Positions 7,680 to 16,706 are shown, numbered from the stretch's first letter. The stretch: DNA of 64,000 nt from an uncultured Clostridia bacterium (GCA_945868505.1 CAMBLO010000008.1:22904-86903), one strand, 5' to 3'. Translations and numbers: made by a program. The notes: generated by a model from the letters alone, not told the origin.

Positions 7680-9005
7680 ATGTTTTCTAAAATTCTCGTT
7701 GCCAACAGAGGGGAAGTGGCAGTCCGTATCATCCGTGCCTGCAAGGAAATGGGCATCGAGACGGTGGCTGTCTACTCTGAGGCGGATAAAGATTCCCTGC
7801 CCGTGGCTTTGGCTGATGAACGCATTTGCATCGGCGGCAATGCGGCGGCAGACAGCTACTTAAATCAGAAAAACATCATCAGCGCAGCTTTGGCAACCCA
7901 TGCGGAGGCCATCCACCCCGGCTATGGCTTTCTTTCGGAAAATGCGGCCTTTGCCAAGCTGTGCGAAGAAAACGGCATCACATTTATCGGCCCCAAGGGG
8001 GAAGTGATTTCCGCCATGGGGGATAAGGATGCTTCCCGTCAGCTCATGCAGAAGGTGGGCGTGCCTGTGGTGCCCGGTACAGAAATCCTGAAAGATGCGG
8101 CAGAAGCCAAGCATCTTGCTAAGGACATTGGCTATCCCCTCTTGGTGAAAGCCACAGCAGGGGGCGGCGGCAAAGGTATCCGTGTGGTCTGGAAGGAAGA
8201 AGAACTGGAGGAGGCTTTCTATACCGCATCCCGAGAGGCGGAAAGTGCCTTCGGGAACGGGGATGTTTTCTTGGAAAAATATCTGACCTCCGTGCGCCAT
8301 GTGGAAATGCAGGTGCTGGCAGATCACCAAGGCAATATCCTTTGCTTGGGGGAAAGAGACTGCTCCCTGCAGCTGAATAAACAGAAGGTGCTGGAGGAAA
8401 CCCCCAGCCCTGTGATGACGGAGGAAATCCGTCAGAAGATGATGGATGCGGCGGTTTTGGCGGCAAAGGCGGCAAACTATACCAACGCGGGGACAGTAGA
8501 ATTTCTGCTGGCGCCCGACGGACAGTTCTATTTTATTGAAATGAATACCCGTTTGCAGGTGGAACACCCCATCACCGAAGAAATCAGCGGTGTGGATATT
8601 GTAAAATGGCAGATCCGCATTGCCTGTCAGGTGCCTTTGGATATGACGCAGGAAGATATACAACTGAAAGGTCATGCTATCGAATGCCGTATCAATGCTC
8701 GCTCTACGGGGAAGGTGGATTTCCTCCATATTCCCGGAGGCGGCAGAATCCATTTTGATACAGCCCTAATGCAGGATTGTCAGGTGGTACCTTTCTATGA
8801 TTCCATGTTGGGAAAACTCATCGTTCATGCCAATACCCGTGAAGAAGCCATCCGCAAGATGGAGGCGGCTCTTTGCGAAATGGTTATTGTTGGTGTGGAA
8901 ACCAATATCGAAGACCAACTGCGGCTGGTACGCAGCAGGGCATTCCAGAAGGGCGAATATGATACTTTAATCTTGCCGAAAATCTTAAAAAAGGACGTGA
9001 GGTAA
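7680..9005 (+). CDS. accC: Biotin carboxylase subunit of acetyl-CoA carboxylase
   Basis: AccC uses ATP and bicarbonate to carboxylate biotin on AccB. The 441-residue protein begins with the biotin-carboxylase N domain (ILVANRGEVAVRIIRAC), has the ATP-grasp glycine loop KATAGGGGKG and the metal/active-site segment EMNTRLQVEHP. It is the usual length for a stand-alone AccC, without a fused biotinyl domain. AAGGAG precedes ATG. The stop codon is directly followed by the accD start codon. Confidence 0.95.
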   Translation: MFSKILVANRGEVAVRIIRACKEMGIETVAVYSEADKDSLPVALADERICIGGNAAADSYLNQKNIISAALATHAEAIHPGYGFLSENAAFAKLCEENGITFIGPKGEVISAMGDKDASRQLMQKVGVPVVPGTEILKDAAEAKHLAKDIGYPLLVKATAGGGGKGIRVVWKEEELEEAFYTASREAESAFGNGDVFLEKYLTSVRHVEMQVLADHQGNILCLGERDCSLQLNKQKVLEETPSPVMTEEIRQKMMDAAVLAAKAANYTNAGTVEFLLAPDGQFYFIEMNTRLQVEHPITEEISGVDIVKWQIRIACQVPLDMTQEDIQLKGHAIECRINARSTGKVDFLHIPGGGRIHFDTALMQDCQVVPFYDSMLGKLIVHANTREEAIRKMEAALCEMVIVGVETNIEDQLRLVRSRAFQKGEYDTLILPKILKKDVR

Positions 9006-9869
9006 ATGAGTAACATCATGGGTTACTTTCGCAAGTCCAAAAATACATTGGAAAAAGGCGGTATTACGCCAAAAACAACATTTGAAGAGAAGGTACGCTG
9101 CCCTGCATGCAAATCCTTTGAAACAAAGCGGGCTATTGCAAAAAATAAAGCGACCTGCCCCCAATGCGGACATCATTTCCGCATTGGCGCCAGAACAAGA
9201 ATCAAGGCTTTGTTCGATAAGGATAGCTTTCAGGAGCTGTTTATGAATATTGAAACCATCGACCCTCTGGAATTTCCCGGCTATCAGGATAAGATGGACA
9301 GAGGCAGAGCTGCCTCCGGGGAAGAGGAAGGTGTGATTTGCGGCACAGCCGCTATCCGCCGCCAGCCCTGTGCGGTTTTTGTTATGGAGCCCGGTTTTAT
9401 GATGGGCAGTATGGGGTCTGTTGTTGGGGAAAAGATTGCCCGATTGTTTGAATATGCGGCAGAACAGGAATTGCCCGTGGTGGGCTTTACGGCCTCCGGC
9501 GGGGCCCGTATGCAGGAGGGGATTCTTTCCCTGATGCAGATGGCAAAGACCAGCGGTGCAGTGGATTACCACAGCAAGCGGGGCGGGCTTTATATCACCG
9601 TGCTGACAGACCCTACCACAGGCGGCGTTACAGCCAGTTTTGCCATGCTGGGGGATATCATCCTTTCCGAGCCCAATGCCACCATCGGCTTTGCGGGACG
9701 CAGGGTTATCGAGCAGACCACAAAGAAAAAATTGCCCGATGATTTCCAGAAGGCGGAATTTTTGCTGGAGCATGGCTTTGTAGATGCCATCGTTCCCAGA
9801 ACGGAGCTGCGGGGGACATTGGAAAAACTCTTGCGGCAGCATAACAGAAAGGGGTGGCTGGAAGGATGA
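9006..9869 (+). CDS. accD: Acetyl-CoA carboxylase carboxyltransferase, beta subunit
   Basis: AccD forms, with AccA, the carboxyltransferase that makes malonyl-CoA. The 287-residue sequence has the N-terminal four-cysteine zinc ribbon (Cys32, Cys35, Cys51, Cys54), followed by the crotonase-like core with FTASGGARMQEG and LTDPTTGGVTASFA. It starts directly after accC and its stop overlaps the accA start. In E. coli the zinc ribbon also binds the mRNA of accA and accD; whether that occurs here is unknown. Confidence 0.95.
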   Translation: MSNIMGYFRKSKNTLEKGGITPKTTFEEKVRCPACKSFETKRAIAKNKATCPQCGHHFRIGARTRIKALFDKDSFQELFMNIETIDPLEFPGYQDKMDRGRAASGEEEGVICGTAAIRRQPCAVFVMEPGFMMGSMGSVVGEKIARLFEYAAEQELPVVGFTASGGARMQEGILSLMQMAKTSGAVDYHSKRGGLYITVLTDPTTGGVTASFAMLGDIILSEPNATIGFAGRRVIEQTTKKKLPDDFQKAEFLLEHGFVDAIVPRTELRGTLEKLLRQHNRKGWLEG

Positions 9870-10648
9870 AAGCGTATCAGAAATTACAGACCGCCCGTGC
9901 CCAGAACCGCCCTACGGCTCGTTCTTATATTGAAAAGCTTTTCACAGAGAGAACAGAACTGCATGGTGACAGAAAATATGCCGACGATGCGGCCATCATC
10001 GGCGGTATCGGTATGCTGGGAGAGATTCCTGCCACATTCATTGGCATTGAAAGAGGCCGTAATTTGGAGGAACGCATCAAATGCAACTTCGGCTGCCCTA
10101 TGCCGGAAGGCTATCGGAAGGCATTGCGGCTGATGAAGCAGGCGGAAAAATTTCATCGCCCCATCATCTGTTTTGTGGATACCTCCGGAGCCTTCTGCGG
10201 CGAAGAAGCGGAAGAACGGGGGCAGGGTCAGGCTATTGCCGACAATCTGATGCAGATGATGGCTCTGGAAACCCCTGTGATCACCATTGTCATCGGGGAA
10301 GGGGGCAGCGGCGGCGCCTTGGGGCTTTCTGTGGCGAATAAGCTGTATATGCTGGAAAATGCAGTGTTTTCCGTGATTTCTCCCGAGGGCTGCGCCAGCA
10401 TCCTGTGGGAGGATGCCAAGCTGGCCCCCGATGCGGCAGAATGTCTGCACATCACGGCGGAGGATATGGTGGAATTTGGCGTGGCGGAAGAAATCATAAA
10501 AGAGGATTTCAAGCATTTCGGCACTATGTGCGAAGGCATAAAAGAAAAACTAATTCTAGATTTGAAGGGCTATTCCAAAAAAGACGGAAAGATCCTTTCC
10601 GAAGAACGGTATCAGCGGTTCCGCAAATTGGGACGCTGGGCGGAATAA
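9866..10648 (+). CDS. accA: Acetyl-CoA carboxylase carboxyltransferase, alpha subunit
   Basis: AccA is the second half of the carboxyltransferase. The product has an ARSYIEKLF segment near the start, a long crotonase-fold core with DTSGAFCG and GEGGSGGALG, and the segment SPEGCASILW typical of AccA. I take the ATG at 9866, which overlaps the accD stop (ATGA), rather than an upstream GTG, because coupling and the GGAAGG site fit it better; this gives 260 residues. It is the last gene of the fatty-acid operon and is followed 6 bases later by a terminator. Confidence 0.94.
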   Translation: MKAYQKLQTARAQNRPTARSYIEKLFTERTELHGDRKYADDAAIIGGIGMLGEIPATFIGIERGRNLEERIKCNFGCPMPEGYRKALRLMKQAEKFHRPIICFVDTSGAFCGEEAEERGQGQAIADNLMQMMALETPVITIVIGEGGSGGALGLSVANKLYMLENAVFSVISPEGCASILWEDAKLAPDAAECLHITAEDMVEFGVAEEIIKEDFKHFGTMCEGIKEKLILDLKGYSKKDGKILSEERYQRFRKLGRWAE

Positions 10649-10653
10649 AAGAA

Positions 10654-10688
10654 AAAAGCGACCCTGCAAAGGCAAGGTCGCTTTTCTT
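10654..10688. terminator. Bidirectional terminator between accA and a small minus-strand gene
   Basis: AAAAGCGACC at 10654-10663 pairs with GGTCGCTTTT at 10676-10685. Each strand has T-rich sequence after its stem, so it can end both the fatty-acid operon and the minus-strand peptide unit. Confidence 0.85.
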
Positions 10689-10697
10689 ATGTAGTCA

Positions 10698-10763
10698 TTA
10701 GCAGCCGAAACCACAAAGCTGACGCAGAATTTCCAGAACGGAAGCAAAATCAAAGTTACACAT
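10698..10763 (-). CDS. 21-residue cysteine-containing peptide
   Basis: This short reading frame is preceded by a perfect AGGAGG (10773-10778) 9 bases from ATG, has a candidate promoter further upstream and a terminator just downstream, so it looks like a complete small gene. The peptide starts MCNFDF, has a hydrophobic middle (LEILRQL) and ends CGFGC; cysteines are at positions 2, 17 and 21. I do not recognise it. It could be a signalling or membrane-active peptide, or a leader peptide. No transporter or receptor gene lies next to it. Confidence 0.5.
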   Translation of the reverse strand: MCNFDFASVLEILRQLCGFGC

Positions 10764-10808
10764 ATTTGTTAACCTCCTATTAAGAATTTGTATCGCGATT
10801 ACGTAATA

Positions 10809-10837
10809 ATATTAACATTTTTGTAATAATTAAGCAA
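10809..10837 (-). promoter_or_regulatory. Candidate promoter for the 21-residue peptide gene
   Basis: On the minus strand, TTGCTT (10832-10837) and TAATAT (10809-10814) are 17 bases apart in an AT-rich stretch. Transcription would start near 10,802, giving a transcript of roughly 150 bases ending at the terminator near 10,654. Confidence 0.45.
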
Positions 10838-10975
10838 ATGCAATTTCTTCCAGTGGGAACAAAAATAACGCTTTTGCGTCACGCAGGTTATTTCTTACGA
10901 AAAACATAAGATTTTTGGAGAATACCCAATTTCTTTTCCTTTTATGCTATGCTGAAAGAAAAAGGGGGAGTGGGT

Positions 10976-11794
10976 ATGGGAAGAAGATTATTTTGTCAGC
11001 TTTCGCCAACAGCATACCGCATTTCTGTGGAGAAAAACAGGATGCAGCGGCGGCTGAAGGATATGGTTACGAAAAAGGCATTTGCGAAACAGAAAGGACA
11101 GCCTCTGCCGGTAACGATCTATCACCATGGGTCGCTGATCCGCAGGACATTGGGCAATGTAGACCCATGCCTGCAGGAAAACAAAGCCACCAACCTTGCC
11201 ATTGCGGCACCCCAAATATCTCATATCCTGATCTGCCCGGGAGAGACCTTTTCCTTCTGGAAGCTGGTGGGGAATACCACGGCAAAGAAGGGCTATCGGG
11301 AAGGATTGGTGCTGAAAGGGGGACACAGCGACAGTGGCATTGGCGGCGGTATGTGCCAGTTTACCAATCTGATTCACTGGATGGTGTTGCATTCGGATTT
11401 GGAGATCGTGGAGCATCATCATCATGATGAATTTGACCTGTTTCCCGATTTTGGGCGGCAGGTGCCCTTCGGTACGGGGACTTCCATATTCTATAATTAT
11501 CTGGATTATCGCTTTTATAATGGCACAGACAGAACCTATCAACTGGTGGTTACAGTAGATGCTGCCTATTTAAGAGGAGAATTGCGCTGCAGCGAGTCGG
11601 TGGAGTTTAGCTATCATATCGAAGCGGAGAAGGAGAAGTTTGTGCGGGAAGATGGCATTGTGTATCGGGCAGGGGAGGTCTATCGTTCCAAGGTAGATAA
11701 GAAAACAGGAGAGACTGTAGAAAAGCAGCTTCTGCGGAAAAATCATGCCCGTGTCATGTATGATACGACGGGGTTGGAAATTGAAGAAACGTAA
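10976..11794 (+). CDS. VanW-like family protein
   Basis: This 272-residue protein has the VanW-family core: TFSFWKLVG, a GYREGLVLKGG segment, and GIGGGMCQFTN followed by a basic/aromatic stretch. No clear signal peptide is seen. VanW domains occur in many Firmicutes cell-envelope proteins of unknown function and in vancomycin B-type clusters. No van genes are nearby, so resistance should not be inferred. I chose the ATG at 10976, which follows AAGGGGGAG by 6 bases; an upstream in-frame ATG lacks such a site. Confidence 0.8.
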   Translation: MGRRLFCQLSPTAYRISVEKNRMQRRLKDMVTKKAFAKQKGQPLPVTIYHHGSLIRRTLGNVDPCLQENKATNLAIAAPQISHILICPGETFSFWKLVGNTTAKKGYREGLVLKGGHSDSGIGGGMCQFTNLIHWMVLHSDLEIVEHHHHDEFDLFPDFGRQVPFGTGTSIFYNYLDYRFYNGTDRTYQLVVTVDAAYLRGELRCSESVEFSYHIEAEKEKFVREDGIVYRAGEVYRSKVDKKTGETVEKQLLRKNHARVMYDTTGLEIEET

Positions 11795-11795
11795 A

Positions 11796-11826
11796 AAACA
11801 GGATACCATTTGGTATCCTGTTGATG
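11796..11826. terminator. Terminator between the VanW-like gene and the Fur-family gene
   Basis: ACAGGATACCA and TGGTATCCTGT form a near-perfect stem between convergent genes. The T-run is poor on both sides, so efficiency is uncertain. Confidence 0.5.
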
Positions 11827-11827
11827 G

Positions 11828-12244
11828 TTAAAGGGTTGTCTTTTCGGCACATTCCGGGCAAAGACCTGTAAATTCCAGAGAATGACCGGTGATACGGAAG
11901 CCTGTTTTTTCCTGCAGAGTTTCCTCCAGTTCGCTGAGGGGGCAGGTGTCGATGGGGATGACCTTTCCGCAAAGGTCGCAGACCAGACGATGATAATGGT
12001 CTTTTTTCGGCAGGGAATAATAAGCCTTGCCATCCTGCCGCACGGAACGGATGAGAAAGCCCTTTTCTGTCAGGGTGTTCAGGGTGCGGTAAACGGTGGA
12101 AACATTCATGGGCAGGATCACATTGGCTGCTTCGTGCAGCTCCTCTGCCGTCATGGGGCGGGCTTGTTTTTCCAGCAGGAACAGCAGCATCTGGCGTTTC
12201 TTTGTGGATTTCAATGCAGCCTTTTTCAAGATGTTTTGTTCCAT
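11828..12244 (-). CDS. Fur-family metal- or peroxide-responsive repressor
   Basis: The 138-residue protein has an N-terminal winged helix (about residues 10-75, with the recognition segment NVSTVYRTL) and a C-terminal dimerisation domain. It keeps two structural zinc pairs, Cys89/Cys92 and Cys129/Cys132, and a metal-site segment DHYHR. The family includes Fur, Zur and PerR; sequence alone does not tell which. Length and start (ATG after GGAAGGGGGA) are normal. It is transcribed from its own consensus-like promoter. Confidence 0.9.
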   Translation of the reverse strand: MEQNILKKAALKSTKKRQMLLFLLEKQARPMTAEELHEAANVILPMNVSTVYRTLNTLTEKGFLIRSVRQDGKAYYSLPKKDHYHRLVCDLCGKVIPIDTCPLSELEETLQEKTGFRITGHSLEFTGLCPECAEKTTL

Positions 12245-12274
12245 TTCTGATTCCCCCTTCCTTTGTCTTTTTCC

Positions 12275-12303
12275 ATGATAGTATAGGAAAAGGCGTTTGT
12301 CAA
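12275..12303 (-). promoter_or_regulatory. Promoter of the Fur-family gene
   Basis: On the minus strand, TTGACA (12298-12303) and TATCAT (12275-12280) are exactly 17 bases apart, a near-consensus housekeeping promoter about 30 bases before the coding start. Confidence 0.75.
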
Positions 12304-12390
12304 TGAAGGAAAAAAGCGTGTCTTGCAAAAGAGATGCAGGTTTGGTAGGATGGAAGAAAGGGATAGGTATTGTGGGAAAAGGAGGGAAAT

Positions 12391-12918
12391 ATGAAAAAGA
12401 ACTTTTGGATTGTACTTTTGCTGTTGTTGGCGATAGGGATCGGACAAAGCGTATGGGAAAGCAGGGTTCTGAAGCAAATGGGAACACCTGTTGGAAGGCA
12501 CGAGGCTGTGGCAGAGCAGTATGCGGATGCAAAGATCATTTCTGAAATAGAAGCAGAAGATTATATTTTTTGTGAAATTGAAACAGGAGACCAACATGGC
12601 ATTGCGGCATTTAAACCTATGGGAACGGGAAAATATGTTTATGACGGTGGGGTTTTGATGCCAAAAGAGTGGTTTGTGCCTAGTTCCAGAACCATTGGAG
12701 AAAATCAGTATGAAGTTTATGTATGCAATGAGAAAGATTTCTCCTATGTTGACATTGTGTTGAGAGACATATATTCAGATGAAATTTTACAGACAGAAAC
12801 GCTTTCTTTTGCGGAAAAGAACATTGCGGCGATGAAGCTGGATCAGGGGATTACGATGTATCGTACCACCATGACGGGATATGATGCGGAAGGAAATGCC
12901 TATGCAATATACAATTAA
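12391..12918 (+). CDS. Hypothetical membrane-anchored or secreted protein
   Basis: This 175-residue protein starts with a KKN charge and a hydrophobic stretch (residues 5-20, WIVLLLLLAIGIG) that acts as a signal anchor or uncleaved signal. The rest is predicted to be outside the cell and has no motif I recognise. ATG follows GGAGGG by 5-6 bases. A weak promoter (TTGCAA and TAGGAT, 17 apart) lies about 40 bases upstream. It is probably a single-gene unit. Confidence 0.6.
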   Translation: MKKNFWIVLLLLLAIGIGQSVWESRVLKQMGTPVGRHEAVAEQYADAKIISEIEAEDYIFCEIETGDQHGIAAFKPMGTGKYVYDGGVLMPKEWFVPSSRTIGENQYEVYVCNEKDFSYVDIVLRDIYSDEILQTETLSFAEKNIAAMKLDQGITMYRTTMTGYDAEGNAYAIYN

Positions 12919-13022
12919 ATGCCGCAGAAAAAATAACTGATTTCTACGGCAAATTGGATAAAGGGAAATATTTCTCGGGAAATTTCGGGAAATAGCCTCC
13001 CTTCGGGAAGGAGTCGGAAAGA

Positions 13023-13685
13023 ATGACAAAAAAAGAGAAGGTAAACATCATTTTGGAGCTGCTGCACGAGCATTACGGCCCCACGAAATGCTATCTGAAC
13101 CACGAAAACCCTTGGCAGCTTTTGATTGCTACCATGCTGTCTGCCCAATGCACCGACGACAGGGTGAATATCGTGACAACGGATTTGTTTCAGAAATATA
13201 CATCCATACAGGATTTTGCGGAAGCAGACCTGAAGGAATTGGAACAGGACATCCATTCCACAGGCTTTTACCACAATAAGGCGAAAAATATCATTGCCTG
13301 CTGTCAGAAGCTCCTTTCGGAATATGGCGGGGAGGTTCCCTCCGATATTGATGCCCTGACGAGCCTTGCGGGGGTGGGCAGAAAGACAGCCAATGTGGTG
13401 CGAGGCAACTGGTATCATATCCCCAGCGTGGTGGTAGATACCCATGTGAAGCGGGTTTCCAATCTTTTGGGGCTGACAAAAAACGAAGACCCTGTGAAGA
13501 TTGAATTTGACCTGATGAAAATCGTTCCCAAAGAGAAATGGATCGATATTAACACCCAGATGATCGCCCACGGCAGAAAAATCTGCATTGCCCGCAGGCC
13601 TAAATGCGAGGAATGTTTTCTCTTCCCTTACTGCACAGGGGGACAGAAAAATATGAAAGAGAAGCAGAAAAAAACAAAATCTTAA
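13023..13685 (+). CDS. nth: Endonuclease III (DNA glycosylase/AP lyase)
   Basis: Nth removes oxidised pyrimidines and nicks the abasic site. The 220-residue protein has the helix-hairpin-helix LAGVGRKTANVV with catalytic Lys121, Asp139 in VDTHVKR, and the four cysteines of the C-terminal 4Fe-4S cluster in the pattern C-x6-C-x2-C-x5-C. A lysine-rich tail follows. The ribosome binding site (AAGGAG) lies in the 3' arm of a small hairpin (CTCC...GGAG), which might reduce initiation. Confidence 0.95.
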   Translation: MTKKEKVNIILELLHEHYGPTKCYLNHENPWQLLIATMLSAQCTDDRVNIVTTDLFQKYTSIQDFAEADLKELEQDIHSTGFYHNKAKNIIACCQKLLSEYGGEVPSDIDALTSLAGVGRKTANVVRGNWYHIPSVVVDTHVKRVSNLLGLTKNEDPVKIEFDLMKIVPKEKWIDINTQMIAHGRKICIARRPKCEECFLFPYCTGGQKNMKEKQKKTKS

Positions 13686-13775
13686 GGTGTTTTTAAAAGA
13701 TAGCATTTAGATAATATGGTAAAATAAAAATGCAATAAGAATGAGATTTTGAAAAGTCTGATTTGGGAGGTATGT

Positions 13776-14648
13776 ATGATGAAGTGGAGCAAGAAAATTT
13801 TTGCGGCAGTGATGACTGCAATCATGGCGGTTTCTGCAGCAGGCTGCGGCAGCAAAGCAGGGATGGATACGACAGAGGTGGAAGCCCTGCTGGCGAAGTC
13901 TCAGGAGACCATGGCGACGGTAGAAAGCATGGCAGCAGAAATGACTATGGAAATGGATATGGCTCTGGGGGATGAAGTAATGGAAACCACCAGTGTAGCC
14001 AATATCCTGACAAAGCAGGAGCCTTTCCAGATGCAGATGGATCTGTCCGTAGTCATGGAGGATGGTTCTGAAATGGAACAGATGCAGATGTATGGGGAAG
14101 AAGTGGACGGCAAGCTGATGACTTATATGTATTCCGCAGACACATGGTACGCCCAGACCATGGAGCTGGGGGACTTGGGGCCCTATAATGCGGAACAGAA
14201 TATGGATCTGTATCTGAACAACATCCAGTCCTTCAAGGCCAGCGGCGAAGAAACCATCAATGGTACAAAGACCACAAAGATTGAAGGTGTGATCGCCGGT
14301 GAAGCCATGGAAGAAGCGATTCAGAACAGCGGCGCAGCGGATTCTGCTGCCAGCATGGGCGTGACAGAGGAACAGCTTCAGGCAATGTATACAGATATGG
14401 GCGACCTGCCTATCACTATATGGATCGATGCAGAGGGCTATGTGTTGAAATATGAAATGGATCTGACAGAAATGATGCAGAAGATCATGGATGCAGCCAT
14501 GGGGGCTGTGGGCGAAACAGAAACAGAGTATTCCATTTCTATTGAAAAGGCCAGTGTTTCCATGGTTTGCAAGGATTTCAACGCTGTAGGAGAAATCACC
14601 ATTCCTGCGGAAGCCAAGAGTGCAGAAGTATTGAATCTGGCGGAATAA
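13776..14648 (+). CDS. Lipoprotein of unknown function
   Basis: The 290-residue product begins with MMKWSKKIF, a hydrophobic signal, and a lipobox ending SAAGC at about residue 24, so it should be a lipid-anchored surface protein. The mature part is rich in Met, Glu and Asp, with no catalytic motif seen. Its pattern resembles the Firmicute lipoproteins with a LolA/LppX-like beta fold (DUF6612-type), which is inference. A TTGGGAGG site precedes two adjacent in-frame ATGs. The next gene encodes a LysR regulator 43 bases downstream. Confidence 0.75.
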   Translation: MMKWSKKIFAAVMTAIMAVSAAGCGSKAGMDTTEVEALLAKSQETMATVESMAAEMTMEMDMALGDEVMETTSVANILTKQEPFQMQMDLSVVMEDGSEMEQMQMYGEEVDGKLMTYMYSADTWYAQTMELGDLGPYNAEQNMDLYLNNIQSFKASGEETINGTKTTKIEGVIAGEAMEEAIQNSGAADSAASMGVTEEQLQAMYTDMGDLPITIWIDAEGYVLKYEMDLTEMMQKIMDAAMGAVGETETEYSISIEKASVSMVCKDFNAVGEITIPAEAKSAEVLNLAE

Positions 14649-14691
14649 GAAGCCGCTGAAAGACGTTCTTTTTCAGAAAGAAGGGGAACCG

Positions 14692-15579
14692 ATGCTGGAT
14701 AATCGCATCCTGACATTTTTGAAATTATGTGAAAAAATGAATTATACCAAAACGGCGGAGGCGCTGCATATCACCCAGCCTGCCGTCACCCAGCATATCC
14801 GTTATCTGGAAGAGCATTACGGCTGCCGTTTGTTTTCCTATACGGGAAAAATGCTGAGGCTGACGGAAAAGGGGGAATTGCTGCGCCGTCTGGCATCGGA
14901 AATGGTAGCCAATGAAATCGGCATCCAAAAGGAAATGGCAAGAACGGAGGAGGAAGAAATCCACCTACGGATTGGTGCCACAAAAACCATCGGGGAATTT
15001 GTTTTTCCTTCCATTATGAGCCGATTTCTGCGGGAAAACCCCCAGTATCGCCTGCATCTGCACGTGGATAATACGAAAAATCTGCTGCAGATGCTGGAAA
15101 AAGGGGATTTGGACTTTACGATTCTGGAAGGCTTTTTTGACAAGGAAAAATACGCCTATCAGCTCTATCGAAAAGAACGCTTTGTGGGCACCTGCTGCAA
15201 GGAATGTAAGCTGGCAGGAAGAAAATTGAAGCTGGGGGATATCCGCACAGAAGGACTTGTGCTGCGGGAAGAAGGCTCCGGCACCCGTGAGATTTTGGAA
15301 GAGATTTTGAAGGAAAATAATTTCACCATCGGCAGTTTCCCTTCTGTGCAGGAAATCAGCAACTTTATTGCCATCAAGGAATTGGTGAAGGCGAATTTGG
15401 GTATCACCTTTTCCTATTATCCCATGGTGAAGCGGGAATTGGAGGAGGGCAGCCTAGTCCAGCTGGATATCGAGGATTTTGAAATTTATCGGGAATTCAA
15501 TTACGTCTACATGAAGAATAGTTTATTCGAGGAAAAATATAAAAAGCTCATCGATTTTGCAAGAGAAGTCGGTGAATGA
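14692..15579 (+). CDS. LysR-family transcriptional regulator
   Basis: The 295-residue protein has the N-terminal LysR winged helix at residues 1-60 (NYTKTAEALHITQPAVTQHIRYLEEHYG) and a C-terminal periplasmic-binding-like effector domain. It is followed by a terminator, and the Fe-S aldo/keto reductase gene lies 116 bases further in the same direction. LysR proteins often control a neighbouring gene, but here the classical divergent layout is missing, so the target is uncertain. Confidence 0.92.
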   Translation: MLDNRILTFLKLCEKMNYTKTAEALHITQPAVTQHIRYLEEHYGCRLFSYTGKMLRLTEKGELLRRLASEMVANEIGIQKEMARTEEEEIHLRIGATKTIGEFVFPSIMSRFLRENPQYRLHLHVDNTKNLLQMLEKGDLDFTILEGFFDKEKYAYQLYRKERFVGTCCKECKLAGRKLKLGDIRTEGLVLREEGSGTREILEEILKENNFTIGSFPSVQEISNFIAIKELVKANLGITFSYYPMVKRELEEGSLVQLDIEDFEIYREFNYVYMKNSLFEEKYKKLIDFAREVGE

Positions 15580-15580
15580 C

Positions 15581-15605
15581 AGCCCGCCCGGTGCGGGCTT
15601 TTTTA
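15581..15605 (+). terminator. Terminator after the LysR gene
   Basis: AGCCCGC pairs with GCGGGCT around a CCGGT loop, followed by TTTTT. Confidence 0.85.
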
Positions 15606-15695
15606 TGGGAAGATGAGTGTTGCCATGTTTTTATTTTCGTGCTATCCTTATCATAGAGAATGATGAGAATTTTTTACATATAAGGAGGAATTTGA

Positions 15696-16703
15696 ATGGA
15701 ATATGTAACCCTTGGTAAAACAGGTTTGAAAATTTCCCGTATGGGCTTTGGCGGCATCCCCATCCAGAGGGTAGATGCCTCTGTGACAAGAGAACTGGTG
15801 AAGGCTATGGCGGAAAAAGGCATCAACTATATCGATACCGCAAGAGGCTATACTGTCAGCGAAGCTTATCTGGGGGAGGCTCTGGAAGGGCTGCGCGACA
15901 AATTCGTGCTGGCAACCAAGAGTATGGCCCGCACAAAGGAAGCTATGGCGAAGGATATCGACATCAGCCTTGGCAACCTGCGTACCGATCATATCGATCT
16001 GTATCAGGTACATAACCCCAATATGGAACAGCTGGAACAGGTCATTGCAGCAGGCGGTGCCTTGGAAGCGTTGCAGGAAGCAAAGGCAGCCGGTAAAATT
16101 GGTCATATCGGTGTGACTGCCCATTCTTTGGAAGTATTTGAAAAGGCACTGGAACTGGATTGGGTGGAAACCATCATGTTCCCTTACAATATCGTGGAAA
16201 CGCAGGCGGTGGAACTGATTAAAAAATGCACCGAAAAGAACATTGGCTTCATTACTATGAAACCTCTGGCAGGTGGTGCCATCGAAGATGCCACACTGGC
16301 CATCCGTTTCATCTGTGCAAACCCTGATGTGACTGTTGTGATCCCCGGTATGTTCGATTTGAAGGAGATTGACCAGAATCTGGCTGCTTGCGAGGATAAA
16401 ACACCCCTGAGCGAAGCAGAACTGGCGAAGATGGAAGAAATCAGAAGCCAGCTGGGGAATAATTTCTGCCGCAGATGTAACTATTGCGCCCCTTGTACCG
16501 TTGGCATCAGCATCCCCAATGTATTCCTGTTCCAAGGATATCTGGACAGATATGGTCTGGGGGACTGGGCGAAGGAAAGATACGGCGCAATGCCCGTGAA
16601 GGCCAGTGCGTGTATCGGCTGCGGGGCTTGTGAAAAGAGATGCCCTTATAACCTGCCTATCAGAGAAATGCTGAAGGACGCAGCAGCTAAGTTTGGCGAA
16701 TAA
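15696..16703 (+). CDS. Aldo/keto reductase with C-terminal iron-sulfur domain
   Basis: The first ~270 residues form an aldo/keto reductase barrel, including GFGGIPIQR, YIDTARGYTVSE with the likely catalytic Asp and Tyr, VLATKS with the Lys and YQVHNP with the His. The C-terminal ~60 residues carry cysteine clusters CRRCNYCAPC and CIGCGACEKRCPY, a ferredoxin-like arrangement able to hold at least one 4Fe-4S cluster. Such fusions are common in anaerobic Firmicutes and probably couple the NAD(P)H site to ferredoxin-type electron transfer. The substrate is unknown. ATG follows AAGGAGG. Confidence 0.9.
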   Translation: MEYVTLGKTGLKISRMGFGGIPIQRVDASVTRELVKAMAEKGINYIDTARGYTVSEAYLGEALEGLRDKFVLATKSMARTKEAMAKDIDISLGNLRTDHIDLYQVHNPNMEQLEQVIAAGGALEALQEAKAAGKIGHIGVTAHSLEVFEKALELDWVETIMFPYNIVETQAVELIKKCTEKNIGFITMKPLAGGAIEDATLAIRFICANPDVTVVIPGMFDLKEIDQNLAACEDKTPLSEAELAKMEEIRSQLGNNFCRRCNYCAPCTVGISIPNVFLFQGYLDRYGLGDWAKERYGAMPVKASACIGCGACEKRCPYNLPIREMLKDAAAKFGE

Positions 16704-16706
16704 TTT

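Noticed and set aside
10976..11794. VanW-like gene as a vancomycin-resistance marker
   Set aside because: No vanH, vanA/B/D ligase, vanX, vanY or vanRS gene is nearby, and VanW domains are common in unrelated Firmicute proteins.
11265..12532. Longer versions of the Fur-family frame starting near 12,532
   Set aside because: The extension would run through the promoter TTGACA-17-TATCAT and lacks a binding site; the start at 12,244 has GGAAGGGGGA.
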